A model generated the notes under the pieces. The model searched no databases and was not told the origin of the DNA. It saw nothing but the letters and a program-made list of their open reading frames with translations. From SIAQ01 sp963767835 (GTDB taxonomy: Bacteria; Planctomycetota; Planctomycetia; Gemmatales; Gemmataceae): 64,000 nt of DNA. The position numbers and the translations under genes were made by a program. The stretch's first letter is position 1. Each line of letters opens with the position of its first letter. Shown here in pieces: positions 35,023 through 44,287 of the stretch. The stretch covers positions 138,658 through 202,657 of the forward strand of contig CAVYFY010000025.1 of NCBI GenBank assembly GCA_963767835.1. Direction: 5' to 3'.

Positions 35023-37496
35023 ATGCACCCCTCATCCGCTATCTATCTTGTCGCATTGATACTGAGCGAAGCATTTGTTGGCGTCGCATCTAGCGGGGAG
35101 AATGCGCAGAAGCCGGCGGAGTTGACGAAGGAAGGAATCGCGTTTTTCGAGACGCATATCCGCCCGGTCTTGGCGGAACGCTGCTATGAATGTCATTCGA
35201 CGAAGGCTCGCAAGGTCAAGGGCAAGCTCTTGCTCGATTCGCAGCCGGGAATCGCCAAGGGAGGCAGGAGCGGGCCTGCGATCGTTCCCGGCGATGTCGA
35301 GAAGAGCCGGCTGATCCAGGCGATCCGCTGGACCGACGCGGATTTTGCGATGCCCCCCAAAGGGAAGCTGTCGCTGCAACAGATCGCGAGGTTCGAGCAG
35401 TGGGTAAAGATGGGCGCCCCGATCCGCGCACGGAGGCGGCGCCGGGATCAACGAAGGCGGCGAAGGGGCCCGACCTGGAAGCCGGCCGCACGTGGTGGGC
35501 GTTTGGCCCGGTCAGACAAATTCCCGCGCCAGCGGTGAAGCAGCAAGGCTGGGCCCGGAAACCGATCGATTCCTTCGTTCTGCACGAACTCGAAGCCAAG
35601 CAGCTTGCGCCGTCGCCGCCCGGCGATGCGCGCACGCTCATTCAAAGGGCGTATCTCGATCTGATCGGCCTGCGGCCCACGTTTGAAGAAGTCGAGGCAT
35701 TTGTGAAGGATCCGTCCGACAAGGCTTACGACAAACTCATCGAACGGCTTCTCGCGTCTCCGCAGTACGGCCAGCGCTGGGGCCGCCATTGGCTCGATGT
35801 CGCGCGCTATGGCGAGGACAATCCAACCACCGAAGCGACCAATCGGCCCTATCCGTATGCGTGGCGCTATCGTGACTGGGTCATTCAGGCACTCAACCGC
35901 GATGTGCCGTATGACCAATTCGTCAAGCTGCAACTCGCCGGCGACTTGATGCCGAAGACGCCGCGCAGCGATGTGGTGGCGACCGGCTTCCTGGGCATCG
36001 GTCCTATCTATCACAAGGATGGCCGGCTGTCCAAGGACGTAATTGAGAACCTGTACATGGACGATTGGGACGAGCGCGTCGATGTGGTGACGCGCGGCGT
36101 GCTGGGACTGACGGTTGCGTGCGCTCGCTGCCATGACCATAAATTCGATCCGATCAGCACGCGGGATTATTACGCATTGGCCGGCGTGTTCGCGTCCACG
36201 GTTGCCGCGCCGCGTCCGTTGGCCGAGGTGGACCCGCGCGTCGAAACGCAGTTCATGATGAACGCCCAGCGCATCTTCTATCTCAGCTACGTCGCCAACT
36301 TGATGCGCACGGAGCCGGGGACCAAGCCGAAGCAAGCCCGCAAACAGGTCGAACAGTTCGTCGCCGAGCTTGAGAAAATCGAAGTCGAGATTGCCGATCT
36401 GCGTGACAGCAATCCCGAGCTGCATGGCTATCTTGCCAGGCTCGACAAACGCCCGGCGCCGTATGACGGCAAGGCGGCGGCCCCCGCGGGAAAGCGGCCC
36501 AAAGGTGGCGACGGGGCATTCTTTCATTCCGTATTCGATGCCGGCTTGTGGGTGGACGGCAGCGACCCCGATCTGACGATGCTCGACATCAAGCCCGGCA
36601 AGCCGCGCGATCTTCACATCCTGCCCGGCGGCAACGTCGCCAAGCCCGGCGAACTGGCGCCGCGCGGATTTCTCTCCGTGCTGGCGAAGGGCGATGTCGC
36701 GTTTCGCAAGGGCTCGGGACGATTGGAATTGTCCGACAAGCTCTTCACCGATGCGGGCCCGCTCGCTGCTCGCGTTATCGTCAATCGCTTCTGGGGCTGG
36801 CATTTCGGCAAACCGCTGGTCGATACGCCCAGCGATTTTGGCGCCCAGGGTGAAAAGCCGACGCATCCAGAGCTTCTGGACGATCTTGCCGCGCGCTTCA
36901 TCGCCGCTGGCTGGTCGCTCAAGTGGCTGCACCGCGAGATCATGCTCTCGGCCAGCTATCAGCAAGCGAGTCGGCTGCGCCCCGAAGCCGTCAAGATCGA
37001 TCCCGCCAATCGCTTGCTCTGGCGCGCGAACCCGCGCCGCCTCGACATCGAAGCCTACCGCGACTGCCTCCTGCAAGCCGCCGGCAATCTCGATGCCAGC
37101 CTGGGCGGACCTTCCTCCGACCTCGATCGGCCCAGCAACAATCGCCGCACCATCTATGGCCGAGTCAGCCGCAGCCGCCTGAACAACCTCCTGCAACAAT
37201 ACGGCTTCCCCGAAGCGACCATGCACAGCCCCGGCCGCGAAACCACCACGACGCCGCTCCAGCAACTCTTCGTCATGAACAGCCCGTTCCTGCGCGACCA
37301 GGCCGCCGCGTTGGTTGCAAGCGTGGCGAAGGAGCCCGACGCCAACGCGAAAATCCGCGCCATGTACCGCAAGTCGCTGTCCCGCGATCCCAGCGAACGC
37401 GAACTGACGCTTGGCAACGAATACCTCGCGGCTGGCACGATGGCGGCGTATGCGCAGGCGTTGCTGTGTGCGAATGAAGTGATCTTTTGGCCGTGA
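35023..37496 (+). pseudogene. PSCyt1-DUF1549-DUF1553 cytochrome protein, frameshifted
   Basis: The planctomycete-type protein has a signal peptide, a PSCyt1 domain with the haem motif CYECH (about residue 52), a DUF1549 domain with CARCHDHKFDPI, and a DUF1553 domain (FGKPLVDTPSDFGAQGEKP). It would be a secreted c-type cytochrome-like protein. At 35417-35420 the run CCCC is one base short: the PSCyt1 frame ends in an Arg-rich tail, and the rest (from DPRTEAAPGS) is read in the next frame. A fifth C would restore one protein of about 824 residues. It usually pairs with a DUF1501 protein, here at 38649. Confidence 0.8.
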
Positions 37497-37553
37497 GCCC
37501 GTCGAAAACGGCGATTCCGGGTTTGTTCCGAATCTGATCGAGGATTTTGACTG

Positions 37554-37937
37554 ATGAAGGTGCCCATTATCAAAGCGTTTGTGCTTTGTGACGACGTTTT
37601 CGATCATGCCGCGAGCGGCGATCAAAAGGACTTGCTAGGGGCAGGCCTGTCTCGGCTTGAATGCCTCGAACCGCTCCCCGTGAAGCTTTCCTTTTGGGCC
37701 TTCGTGCAGCTATCGGACAAGAAAGAAACGGGGAAAGCTCGGCTCGCGGTCATGCGTGCGGATTCAGGCCGCCGCTTCTTCTTCCGTTCGGTTACGGTCC
37801 GACACAAGGACGCTGTGCAGCCAACGATTTTCTGCGTTCGCGTCTTTGAATGCGTGTTTCCTGAACGGGGTATCTACTTTATCGAATTGTGGTACGATGA
37901 CGTATGGGTCATTGATCAGCGAGTCGAGGTGTTCTAG
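37554..37937 (+). CDS. Conserved hypothetical protein, possibly DUF6941-like
   Basis: A 127-residue beta-rich protein without signal peptide. The order AFVLCDDV, then LSRL, FWAFVQLSD, VMRADSGRRFFFR and YFIELWYDDVWVIDQR fits a beta-sandwich family common in planctomycetes that I tentatively link to DUF6941. No enzyme motif is seen. It is the first of three small genes between the cytochrome and DUF1501 genes. Confidence 0.5.
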   Translation: MKVPIIKAFVLCDDVFDHAASGDQKDLLGAGLSRLECLEPLPVKLSFWAFVQLSDKKETGKARLAVMRADSGRRFFFRSVTVRHKDAVQPTIFCVRVFECVFPERGIYFIELWYDDVWVIDQRVEVF

Positions 37938-37953
37938 CCCGAAGGAGGTTGCG

Positions 37954-38157
37954 ATGGAAGCGAAAAGCTACAAGACTTCCGGTGCAGGAAAAATCCAGGT
38001 GTTTGAAGTCACCATGGATAACACCGAAGACCAAGATGAACTGAATCGCCGGTTGCGCAAACCGGGAGAGCCTCCCTATGTTGCGCCCTCGAACGCCGGG
38101 GACGCTGGAGAATTGCCCCCAGCCAAGGTCGTGGGCGAATCGGCCAGCAAAAATTGA
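37954..38157 (+). CDS. Small hypothetical protein
   Basis: A 67-residue polar protein, mainly helical at the start (TMDNTEDQDELNRRL) and disordered, Pro/Ala-rich at the end. A strong AAGGAGG lies five bases before ATG 37954, so translation is likely, and it starts 16 bases after the preceding gene. I recognise no family. Confidence 0.5.
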   Translation: MEAKSYKTSGAGKIQVFEVTMDNTEDQDELNRRLRKPGEPPYVAPSNAGDAGELPPAKVVGESASKN

Positions 38158-38198
38158 GATGAAGTTTTTCGGCTGCGGTCCAATGAGGTTGGATAGAA

Positions 38199-38626
38199 AT
38201 GGCATGGTTCGACGACCTGTCACCGTGCAGTTACTTTGGCGACGAATTCGCACCGTTTCTGGCGCGGTCGGATGGCTGGAAGGTGGCAAGCCTTTTCCGA
38301 TGGCTGGACGAGATCGACGAGTTTTCGAGAAACTACGTGAGCTATGCAAGGATTCTTGGCAGCCTACGATTGCGATGGGATCGCACCCATGCAACTTGTG
38401 CCAATATGACCCCGAAATGCATGGATCGAGGAATCTGTTTGTTCCTGGCGGCGAGTTTTTGTATGTCGCACCGGCATTGATTGTCCACCACATGAACGCC
38501 CACGGATACGGCCCGCCGTTGGAATTCTGCGAGGCAGTATTGGCGTGCCCGGAGATGAGGTCAATGGAGTATAACAAAGCGATATTGGCAAGCGGCGGTC
38601 GGGCTCTTGTGAAGCGATCGACATGA
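38199..38626 (+). pseudogene. Conserved hypothetical protein, possibly DUF7919-like, frameshifted
   Basis: The start MAWFDDLSPCSYFGDE is read from ATG 38199, but the conserved continuation (AVGWLEGGKPFP, HPCNLCQYDPEMHG, MRSMEYNKAIL) lies in the next frame to the TGA at 38624-38626. One base is missing around 38255-38268 (FLARS should probably read FLRAVG). The CNLC motif suggests a metal site in a beta-rich protein. The family name is tentative. Confidence 0.6.
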
Positions 38627-38648
38627 GTTGAGGTCACGGGAAAGCTGT

Positions 38649-40013
38649 ATGAACCACCCCATCTCCCGCCGCGAATTGATCCGCTCCGTCAGCGCCGGCC
38701 TCGGTTCGGTCGCGCTCGCCGGCGTGTTGGCCGATGAGCAAGCGCACGGCGCCGGGTTGCCGTCGCCGCATTTCGCAGCGAAAGCGAAGCACAACATCCT
38801 GCTGTTCATGCCGGGCGGCCCGTCGCAGATGGATTTGTTCGATCCGAAGCCCGCACTGCGGCGTTACGCGGGGCAACGGCCCGATGCGGTCAACTTGCGG
38901 ACCGAGCGGACCACCGGCGGCTTGTTGCCGTCGCCGTTTCGGTTTGGCAGGCATGGGCGGGCGGGGCTGGAGATCAGCGAGCTGCTGCCGAACCTTGCCG
39001 CGATTGCGGACGATCTGTGCGTCGTCCGTTCGATGTACACTTTCAATCCCACGCACACGCCGGCGCGCAGCCTGTTTCATTCGGGCAACATCGCGGCCAC
39101 GCGGCCCTCGATGGGTTCGTGGATTTCCTATGGGCTCGGCAGCGAGAATCAGAACTTGCCAAGCTTCGTCGTGCTCAGTCCCGGCGGCGGGGGCGGCGGC
39201 ACACGCAGCGGCTTTCTCCCCTCGCGCCATCAAGGCGTGGCGTTCGATGATTCCGTCACCGATCCCGAACGGATGATCAGCCACTTGCGAAACCGCCAAC
39301 TCGATCTGCCCGCCCAGCGCCGGCAGCTCGATCTCGTTCAGCAACTCAATCGCGAACACGAGCGTGCCGTCGGCGGCGACGAATTTCTCGAAACCCGCAT
39401 CCAGGCGATGGAGACCGCCTTTCGCATGCAAACCGAAGCGACCGATGCCTTCGACATCCGCGGCGAACCCGAATCGGTGCGCGAAGCCTATGGCCGCTCC
39501 CCGTTCGCCAATGGCTGCATCCTCGCCCGCCGGCTCGTCGAGCGCGGCGTCCGCACCGTTCACGTTCACTACGGTCCCGGCCAACCGTGGGACGATCACA
39601 GCCAAATCAATCGCAACCTGCGTGGCCGCTGCCCGGACATGGATCGCGCATCCGCCGCCTTGATCCGCGATCTCAAAGCGCGTGGCCTGCTCGATGAAAC
39701 CGCCGTGATCTGGGGCGGCGAGTTTGGCCGCACCCCGGTGTCCGAAAGCGGCGACGGGCGCGATCACAATCCCTACGGCTTCACGATGTTCATGGCCGGC
39801 GGCGGCTTCAAAGGCGGAACCTGTCACGGCGCGACCGACGAGTATGGCTTCCGCGCCGTCGAGAATCGCGTTTCCATCCACGATCTCCACGCCACGCTGC
39901 TCCATCTGCTCGGCATCGATCACGAACGGCTCACCTACCGCTACGCCGGCCGTGACTTTCGGCTCACCGATGTTTATGGCGAAGTGATTCGCGGTCTTCT
40001 GACTACCAACTGA
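38649..40013 (+). CDS. DUF1501 protein with Tat signal
   Basis: A 454-residue protein. The start has a twin-arginine signal (ISRRELIRS, then a hydrophobic stretch), so it should be exported folded. The body fits DUF1501 (sulfatase/alkaline-phosphatase-like fold): LLFMPGGPSQMDLFDPKP near the start, VVRSMYT, then WDDHSQINRNLRG and TAVIWGGEFGRTP. The metal-binding residues are partly retained. Planctomycetes place it beside PSCyt1/DUF1549/DUF1553 proteins. Confidence 0.85.
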   Translation: MNHPISRRELIRSVSAGLGSVALAGVLADEQAHGAGLPSPHFAAKAKHNILLFMPGGPSQMDLFDPKPALRRYAGQRPDAVNLRTERTTGGLLPSPFRFGRHGRAGLEISELLPNLAAIADDLCVVRSMYTFNPTHTPARSLFHSGNIAATRPSMGSWISYGLGSENQNLPSFVVLSPGGGGGGTRSGFLPSRHQGVAFDDSVTDPERMISHLRNRQLDLPAQRRQLDLVQQLNREHERAVGGDEFLETRIQAMETAFRMQTEATDAFDIRGEPESVREAYGRSPFANGCILARRLVERGVRTVHVHYGPGQPWDDHSQINRNLRGRCPDMDRASAALIRDLKARGLLDETAVIWGGEFGRTPVSESGDGRDHNPYGFTMFMAGGGFKGGTCHGATDEYGFRAVENRVSIHDLHATLLHLLGIDHERLTYRYAGRDFRLTDVYGEVIRGLLTTN

Positions 40014-40175
40014 ACTGAATGGCAGCCACAGCACCCTGTGGCTGAGCGATCGAAGCATAACGGTAGGCAGATTCCGTGCCGACAACATTGCGCACCGGGC
40101 AATTATTTGACATTGCATCCGTTTCAATCTACGGTTGAATCGAAGCGACAATCCACCGGACTGCCGAGGCTTCGT

Positions 40176-41405
40176 ATGCCTTCAAGTCAAGTTGCCGTTA
40201 GGACCGCGAAATTCCTGGGTCCGTTTGAGCTGATCCGAGTGATCGGTCATGGCGCCCATGCAACCGTCTACAAGGCCAAGCACAAGCCCACTGGCAAAAT
40301 CGCCGCCGTAAAGATCCTAAAAAGACTTCTTGGATTGGAACCGGTCGTTCTCGAACGATTCCGACGCGAATTCAGCGTCATTCGACAGGTGCAACACCGA
40401 CATCTCGTTCGATCCCTGGCCGTCGGGCAAGACCGCGGCCTGAACTATCTTGTCCTTGAATACGTTCCGGGGCAAAACCTGGAGCAGCGTCTCAAAAAGA
40501 AAAAATCCCTGTCAATTGAGGACACAGCGACGATTTTCGTGCAAATTGCCGATGGACTGCGCCACCTCCACGCCAATCGCATCCTGCATCGCGACATCAA
40601 GCCCAGCAATATCTTTCTGACTCACGAGAACATCGCGAAACTCGGCGATTTTGGGCTGCTGAAGCAACTTGCCGACGACGTGCAAATTACACAGACGCAC
40701 CAATCCCTGGGCACCATCGAATTCAGCGCGCCCGAGCAGTTTGAAGACGCGAAACGCGTCGATCGACGCTGCGATATTTACTCCCTGGCGGCGACAATGT
40801 ACACGGCCCTAACGGGCAAGTTTCCATTTGGCAATGCGGGCCCGATTCAAACCTTGCAACGCAAGCACTTGTGTCAGTTTGTGCCGCTACGATTGTTATT
40901 ACCGACGCTCGCCCCGGCAATTGATCAACTGGTAAGCCGATGCCTGGACGCGGACCCGCGTCGGCGTCCAAGCAATTGCGACGAATTTCTTGACGTGTTG
41001 GGGAGCTTTTTCCCCGCCCCGGAACCTCCGACTTCCACGGCAAGCCAGACGACTGCCTCAAGAATTCAGCCTGCCACGAAGCAAGAACGGCGTGCCTCGC
41101 TGCGCTATAGCGTCGATATGTCTGCCACGTTCGTGCCATTTCACGAAAGCACACGTCGCCGTTGGGAAGCGACGGTTGTGGATATTTCTTCGTTGGGTGT
41201 GCGTTTGCAAACGTCGTGTCCAGTTGCTGTCAATTCTGTGGTGCACCTCACGCTTGGCACCTCTGTTGTCTCCGAACTCGCTCTGGTTCGATGGGTAAAG
41301 CCGGGGAAAAGTCAATTGCACGCCGTTGGTTGCTCATTCGTGCGCCCGCTCACGCAAGAAGCGTTAGAGGAATTCTTTGGTTCGCCCCGAAATGATACCT
41401 GTTAA
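40176..41405 (+). CDS. Serine/threonine protein kinase fused to a C-terminal PilZ domain
   Basis: A 409-residue protein. Kinase residues 10-280: glycine loop IGHGAHATVYKA (about 23-34), Lys in AAVKILK, catalytic loop HRDIKPSN, DFG in LGDFGLL and SAPEQF. After a Ser/Thr/Pro linker, residues 300-400 form a PilZ domain with both c-di-GMP motifs: RxxxR in ERRASLRYS (about residue 304) and DxSxxG in DISSLG (about 336). So kinase activity could be controlled by c-di-GMP. No membrane helix is seen. The start lies upstream of the glycine loop. Confidence 0.8.
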   Translation: MPSSQVAVRTAKFLGPFELIRVIGHGAHATVYKAKHKPTGKIAAVKILKRLLGLEPVVLERFRREFSVIRQVQHRHLVRSLAVGQDRGLNYLVLEYVPGQNLEQRLKKKKSLSIEDTATIFVQIADGLRHLHANRILHRDIKPSNIFLTHENIAKLGDFGLLKQLADDVQITQTHQSLGTIEFSAPEQFEDAKRVDRRCDIYSLAATMYTALTGKFPFGNAGPIQTLQRKHLCQFVPLRLLLPTLAPAIDQLVSRCLDADPRRRPSNCDEFLDVLGSFFPAPEPPTSTASQTTASRIQPATKQERRASLRYSVDMSATFVPFHESTRRRWEATVVDISSLGVRLQTSCPVAVNSVVHLTLGTSVVSELALVRWVKPGKSQLHAVGCSFVRPLTQEALEEFFGSPRNDTC

Positions 41406-41691
41406 AGCCCTTCAATAGAGTTGTCCGGCAACTCGTACAGTTCGATTCGCCCCCGGCGAACCGACCGGCAAAGCATTCCCGCTAACCGCCTCGTCCGCAC
41501 CGGGTTTACCGGAAATTCAGAAGGTATCGTTGCGAGCGGCGTCGGACCAGAGGTTGATGGACCGGCGCCGCGCGGCTAGCCCGCTGCCAACGTCCCGTAT
41601 TCAACGGGCGGACTGACGGAGAATTCCCTTGACTGTGCTGGGGCGTGAACTATCTTTCTGGAAGTGACCGTCTCTTCAGAGGTAGGCAATT
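41406..41691. other. Intergenic region between the two PilZ genes
   Basis: The 286 bases between the kinase-PilZ gene and the second PilZ gene contain no open frame I would call a gene and no T-run terminator. A short inverted repeat (TTGTCCGGCAA near 41419) may form a small hairpin. The promoter of the second gene probably lies here, but no strong consensus is visible. Confidence 0.4.
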
Positions 41692-42417
41692 ATGCTGCTT
41701 GAGACCTGTCCGGCTCTTGAAACTCCCACGCTCGGCCTGCGCCCTGTCGATTGCCGAGTTTACGAACGAAAGTCTTGTGAATTGCCAACGACATGCCAGC
41801 CAGCCTCCCTGTCGGCGATGAAGGAACCCGGTTGGAGCGCCACCATTCGTGATATTTCGCAGGGTGGAGTTCGTATCGATGTTCCGAGGCGATTTGAGAA
41901 GGGAACGCCTCTTGCCATTGAGATGCCGGGGAATGATGCGCACGAGAAATCCGTGGCTTTCGTGAACGTCGTCCATATCAAACGGCTGGAAGATCGCAAC
42001 TGGGCGCTCGGTTGCAGATTTGTCAGTGAACTGAGCGAGGATGAATTGCAACGGCTGTTGACTCTCGAGCACCCCCATCTGCATGACAAGATAGAGCCGC
42101 CTCAACAAAAAGAAATGGCAGAAGTCGCGGAGATTGTGGGAAACATGGATCTGTCAAACGTTCATTTTCAGATCGCGGTTCAGCGTGGCTGTCAAATCAG
42201 CTTTCTGTTCAGACGCTTCAAGGCGACCAAATGCTGGCCGTTTGCCCCCGGCAAAATCGTTCGCCTCAAAGGCAGTGGCAGAAAGCAGGCGAACTGGTCG
42301 CTCAAGATTCAGCTTGTAGCGTGCCGTCAGGAAGCAGACACCTGGCAATTCCAGGCCAAGCTCCTGCAAACCCCGGCCGCGACAGATTTGCTGCGTGCGT
42401 TGGGAGCTCGCAGCTAG
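41692..42417 (+). CDS. PilZ-domain protein
   Basis: A 241-residue protein with a PilZ domain at about residues 25-125: WSATIRDISQGGVRIDVP carries the DxSxxG motif, but the first motif reads ERKSCE, where the second Arg of RxxxR is missing, so c-di-GMP binding is doubtful. The C-terminal 100 residues (NVHFQIAVQRGCQISFLFRR) are of unknown fold, possibly a second degenerate PilZ. It may work with the kinase-PilZ protein and the following TadE genes, but this is inference from order. Confidence 0.7.
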   Translation: MLLETCPALETPTLGLRPVDCRVYERKSCELPTTCQPASLSAMKEPGWSATIRDISQGGVRIDVPRRFEKGTPLAIEMPGNDAHEKSVAFVNVVHIKRLEDRNWALGCRFVSELSEDELQRLLTLEHPHLHDKIEPPQQKEMAEVAEIVGNMDLSNVHFQIAVQRGCQISFLFRRFKATKCWPFAPGKIVRLKGSGRKQANWSLKIQLVACRQEADTWQFQAKLLQTPAATDLLRALGARS

Positions 42418-42680
42418 TCATTGTACCTTCGTCTTGTCTCTAAGGTTCGCCAGGACTGACTGCAACTCCTCTTGCGTTATTCGAGCGCCCGCGCGAGTTC
42501 GGTGATGACGCTTTGGTCAGGTTTGCTTCCAGCCGCGCACCGTCCCGCACCGCAGTCACTGTGCCAATGCCGACAGGCGGCCCGCCCTTGCCCTTGGATG
42601 CTCACTGCCCGTCGTATTTCTTGGCGAGACGCAGGAGCGTCTTCTTGCGTACATGTCCATTGTAGCGGGCGCTGCCGCGG

Positions 42681-42890
42681 CTATCCGGGGTTGGGCTGGG
42701 GTGCGGCCCGCGCGGCTTGAAACGCCTGCCATTGCTCGGCGAACAAGCTGACGCCTTTCTCCATCCAACGCGTTACCGCCGCCAATACCGTGGTCAGGCA
42801 GAATTTCTCCAAGTTCACCCGCAGCGATTCCAGTACACTCACGATCACGCTGCGGCGATGCGCGCCGGTCGCCGTCTTGTTGGTCCGGTT
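42681..42890 (-). pseudogene. C-terminal fragment of a transposase, possibly IS66-like
   Basis: A short minus-strand stretch reads NRTNKTATGAHRRS, then VLESLRVNLEKF, VTRWMEKGVSLFAEQWQAF, resembling the C-terminal end of an IS66-like transposase. No start or upstream domain remains. The 538-base gap 42418-42955 holds nothing else I recognise. Confidence 0.5.
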
Positions 42891-42955
42891 GACGATGGCA
42901 GCGAGCGCGCCGTCACACGAGGCGAGGACGGGCCAAGGGAGAAACATGAGGTTCG

Positions 42956-43408
42956 GTGACTGGTCGGTTGAATGAGCGTGGCGCTACGATGGTCGAAACG
43001 GCCGTTTCATTGCCCGCGTTCATTCTGGTACTTCTTTGCGGATTGGAGCTGCTCCGCTTCGCAATCATCATGCTTGCCAGCCAAATGGCCGTGATCGAAG
43101 GGATTCGGCACGTCATCACGGGCGAATGCGGCGCCGCAACATGCAATTCCCAAAGTAGGGCTCAATACGCCCAGCAACTGATTGTGAATACGGCATCGGG
43201 GCTTGGAGTTCAACTGGCACAAAGCGCAATCTGTGTCCGGCCAGCATTGGGCTCACCATGCAGTGCTCAAATCCCGGCAAACGCGGGCAATCCGAGAGAT
43301 TTTATCGTGGCCGAGATCAATGCACCTTTTGAACTCATGGTCGGAATTCAGTTGCCCTTATCGATCAGAGCAAGTGCCATCGGTCGAAACGAGCCGTTTC
43401 CGGAGTAA
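42956..43408 (+). CDS. TadE-family pilus assembly protein
   Basis: A 150-residue protein with the TadE-type start: NERGATMVETAVSLPAFILV, a conserved Glu followed by a transmembrane segment (about residues 15-45), then a soluble periplasmic tail. TadE is a pseudopilin-like part of the Flp pilus machine. It starts at GTG 42956 after GAGG. The next gene is a second TadE-like gene. Confidence 0.75.
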   Translation: MTGRLNERGATMVETAVSLPAFILVLLCGLELLRFAIIMLASQMAVIEGIRHVITGECGAATCNSQSRAQYAQQLIVNTASGLGVQLAQSAICVRPALGSPCSAQIPANAGNPRDFIVAEINAPFELMVGIQLPLSIRASAIGRNEPFPE

Positions 43409-43445
43409 TGTCTTAGCGATGATCCAAGGGAATTGTGGGGCGAGA

Positions 43446-43778
43446 ATGGACGAACGGGGGGTAGCCATGCTGGAACTGGCGCTCTGCGTGCCCCTCGTGG
43501 TTTTGCTATTTCTGGCAACACTCGAAATCGCTCAATTGTTGCGGGTAACTCAGCTTGCGAACGTGCTGAGCCGAGAAGCCGGCAACGTGGCTTTCCGGCT
43601 GTGTGCCGATTTTGCCGAACCGGATGGAATGGAGGCTACCCAGAGCAGGTCTGCCGATTGCCTGCAACAGATGTTGACAGGGCCCGACGGAATCCAGACG
43701 CTCGCCGATTCGCTCGGCTTCGAGGCGCTTTTTTACCCCTCGTCTACGTTGCTTGTCAGTTTACAAAATGTGATGTGA
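43446..43778 (+). pseudogene. Second TadE-like protein, probably truncated
   Basis: About 110 residues starting MDERGVAMLELALCVPLVVL, the TadE hydrophobic segment with conserved Glu, then a short soluble part ending LLVSLQNVM. The coding region ends right before a recombinase fragment at 43855, so the 3' end may have been replaced by mobile DNA. An alternative ATG exists at 43419. No further pilus gene follows in the window. Confidence 0.62.
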
Positions 43779-43854
43779 CAATCCCGCGACCCAGGTCCCG
43801 CGCCCTGTCCCGGGCCAAAGCGCGTTTTGTCACGCTTTCAATGTGTTGCTAACA

Positions 43855-44213
43855 GCGCACGCGTCACCACCTGCTTCACCATCCGCTGCACGCTCGTCTC
43901 TTTCATCGGCCGCTGACGCGACGGTCCGTACATCCCGGGAACAGCCATGGCTTCGTCCGGTGACCGCACCACCACGTCCGCAGCTCGCCCAGCAAACGCG
44001 CCGACAATGGCACCTGGCGATCCTTCGCTCCTTTCCCCTGGCGTACGTTCACCACCATCCGCGCACTATCGATGTCCGTCACCTGCAGGTGCAACACCTC
44101 GCTCAGCCGCAAACCGCATGCATACGCCGTCATCAGCAGAATCCGCTCACGTCCCGGACGCGCCGCCTCCAGCAACTGCGCCACCTCTTCCACACTCAAC
44201 ACCACGGGCAAAC
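43855..44213 (-). pseudogene. Duplicated fragment of a tyrosine recombinase
   Basis: These 359 bases are nearly identical to 58345-58704, the central part of the intact recombinase at 58130-58993. Differences are a few substitutions and one missing base (GGGAAC versus GGGAAAC), which shifts the frame. It encodes the middle segment (VVLSVEEVAQLLEAARPG, TAYACGLRLSEVLHL) but not the ends. Bases 44214-44287 between this fragment and the next element hold nothing recognisable. Confidence 0.8.
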
Positions 44214-44287
44214 CGCGCGGTAACTGATGATGGCCGGCGGCCTTTTTTGGTCGGTCCTTGACACGCCCGATAGGATATAGCAGCTAA

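Noticed and set aside
35448..37625. A 725-codon minus-strand frame
   Set aside because: It is a mirror of the DUF1549/DUF1553 gene in GC-rich sequence; no recognisable motif or signal.
38634..40151. A 505-codon minus-strand frame
   Set aside because: It mirrors the DUF1501 gene and shows no domain.
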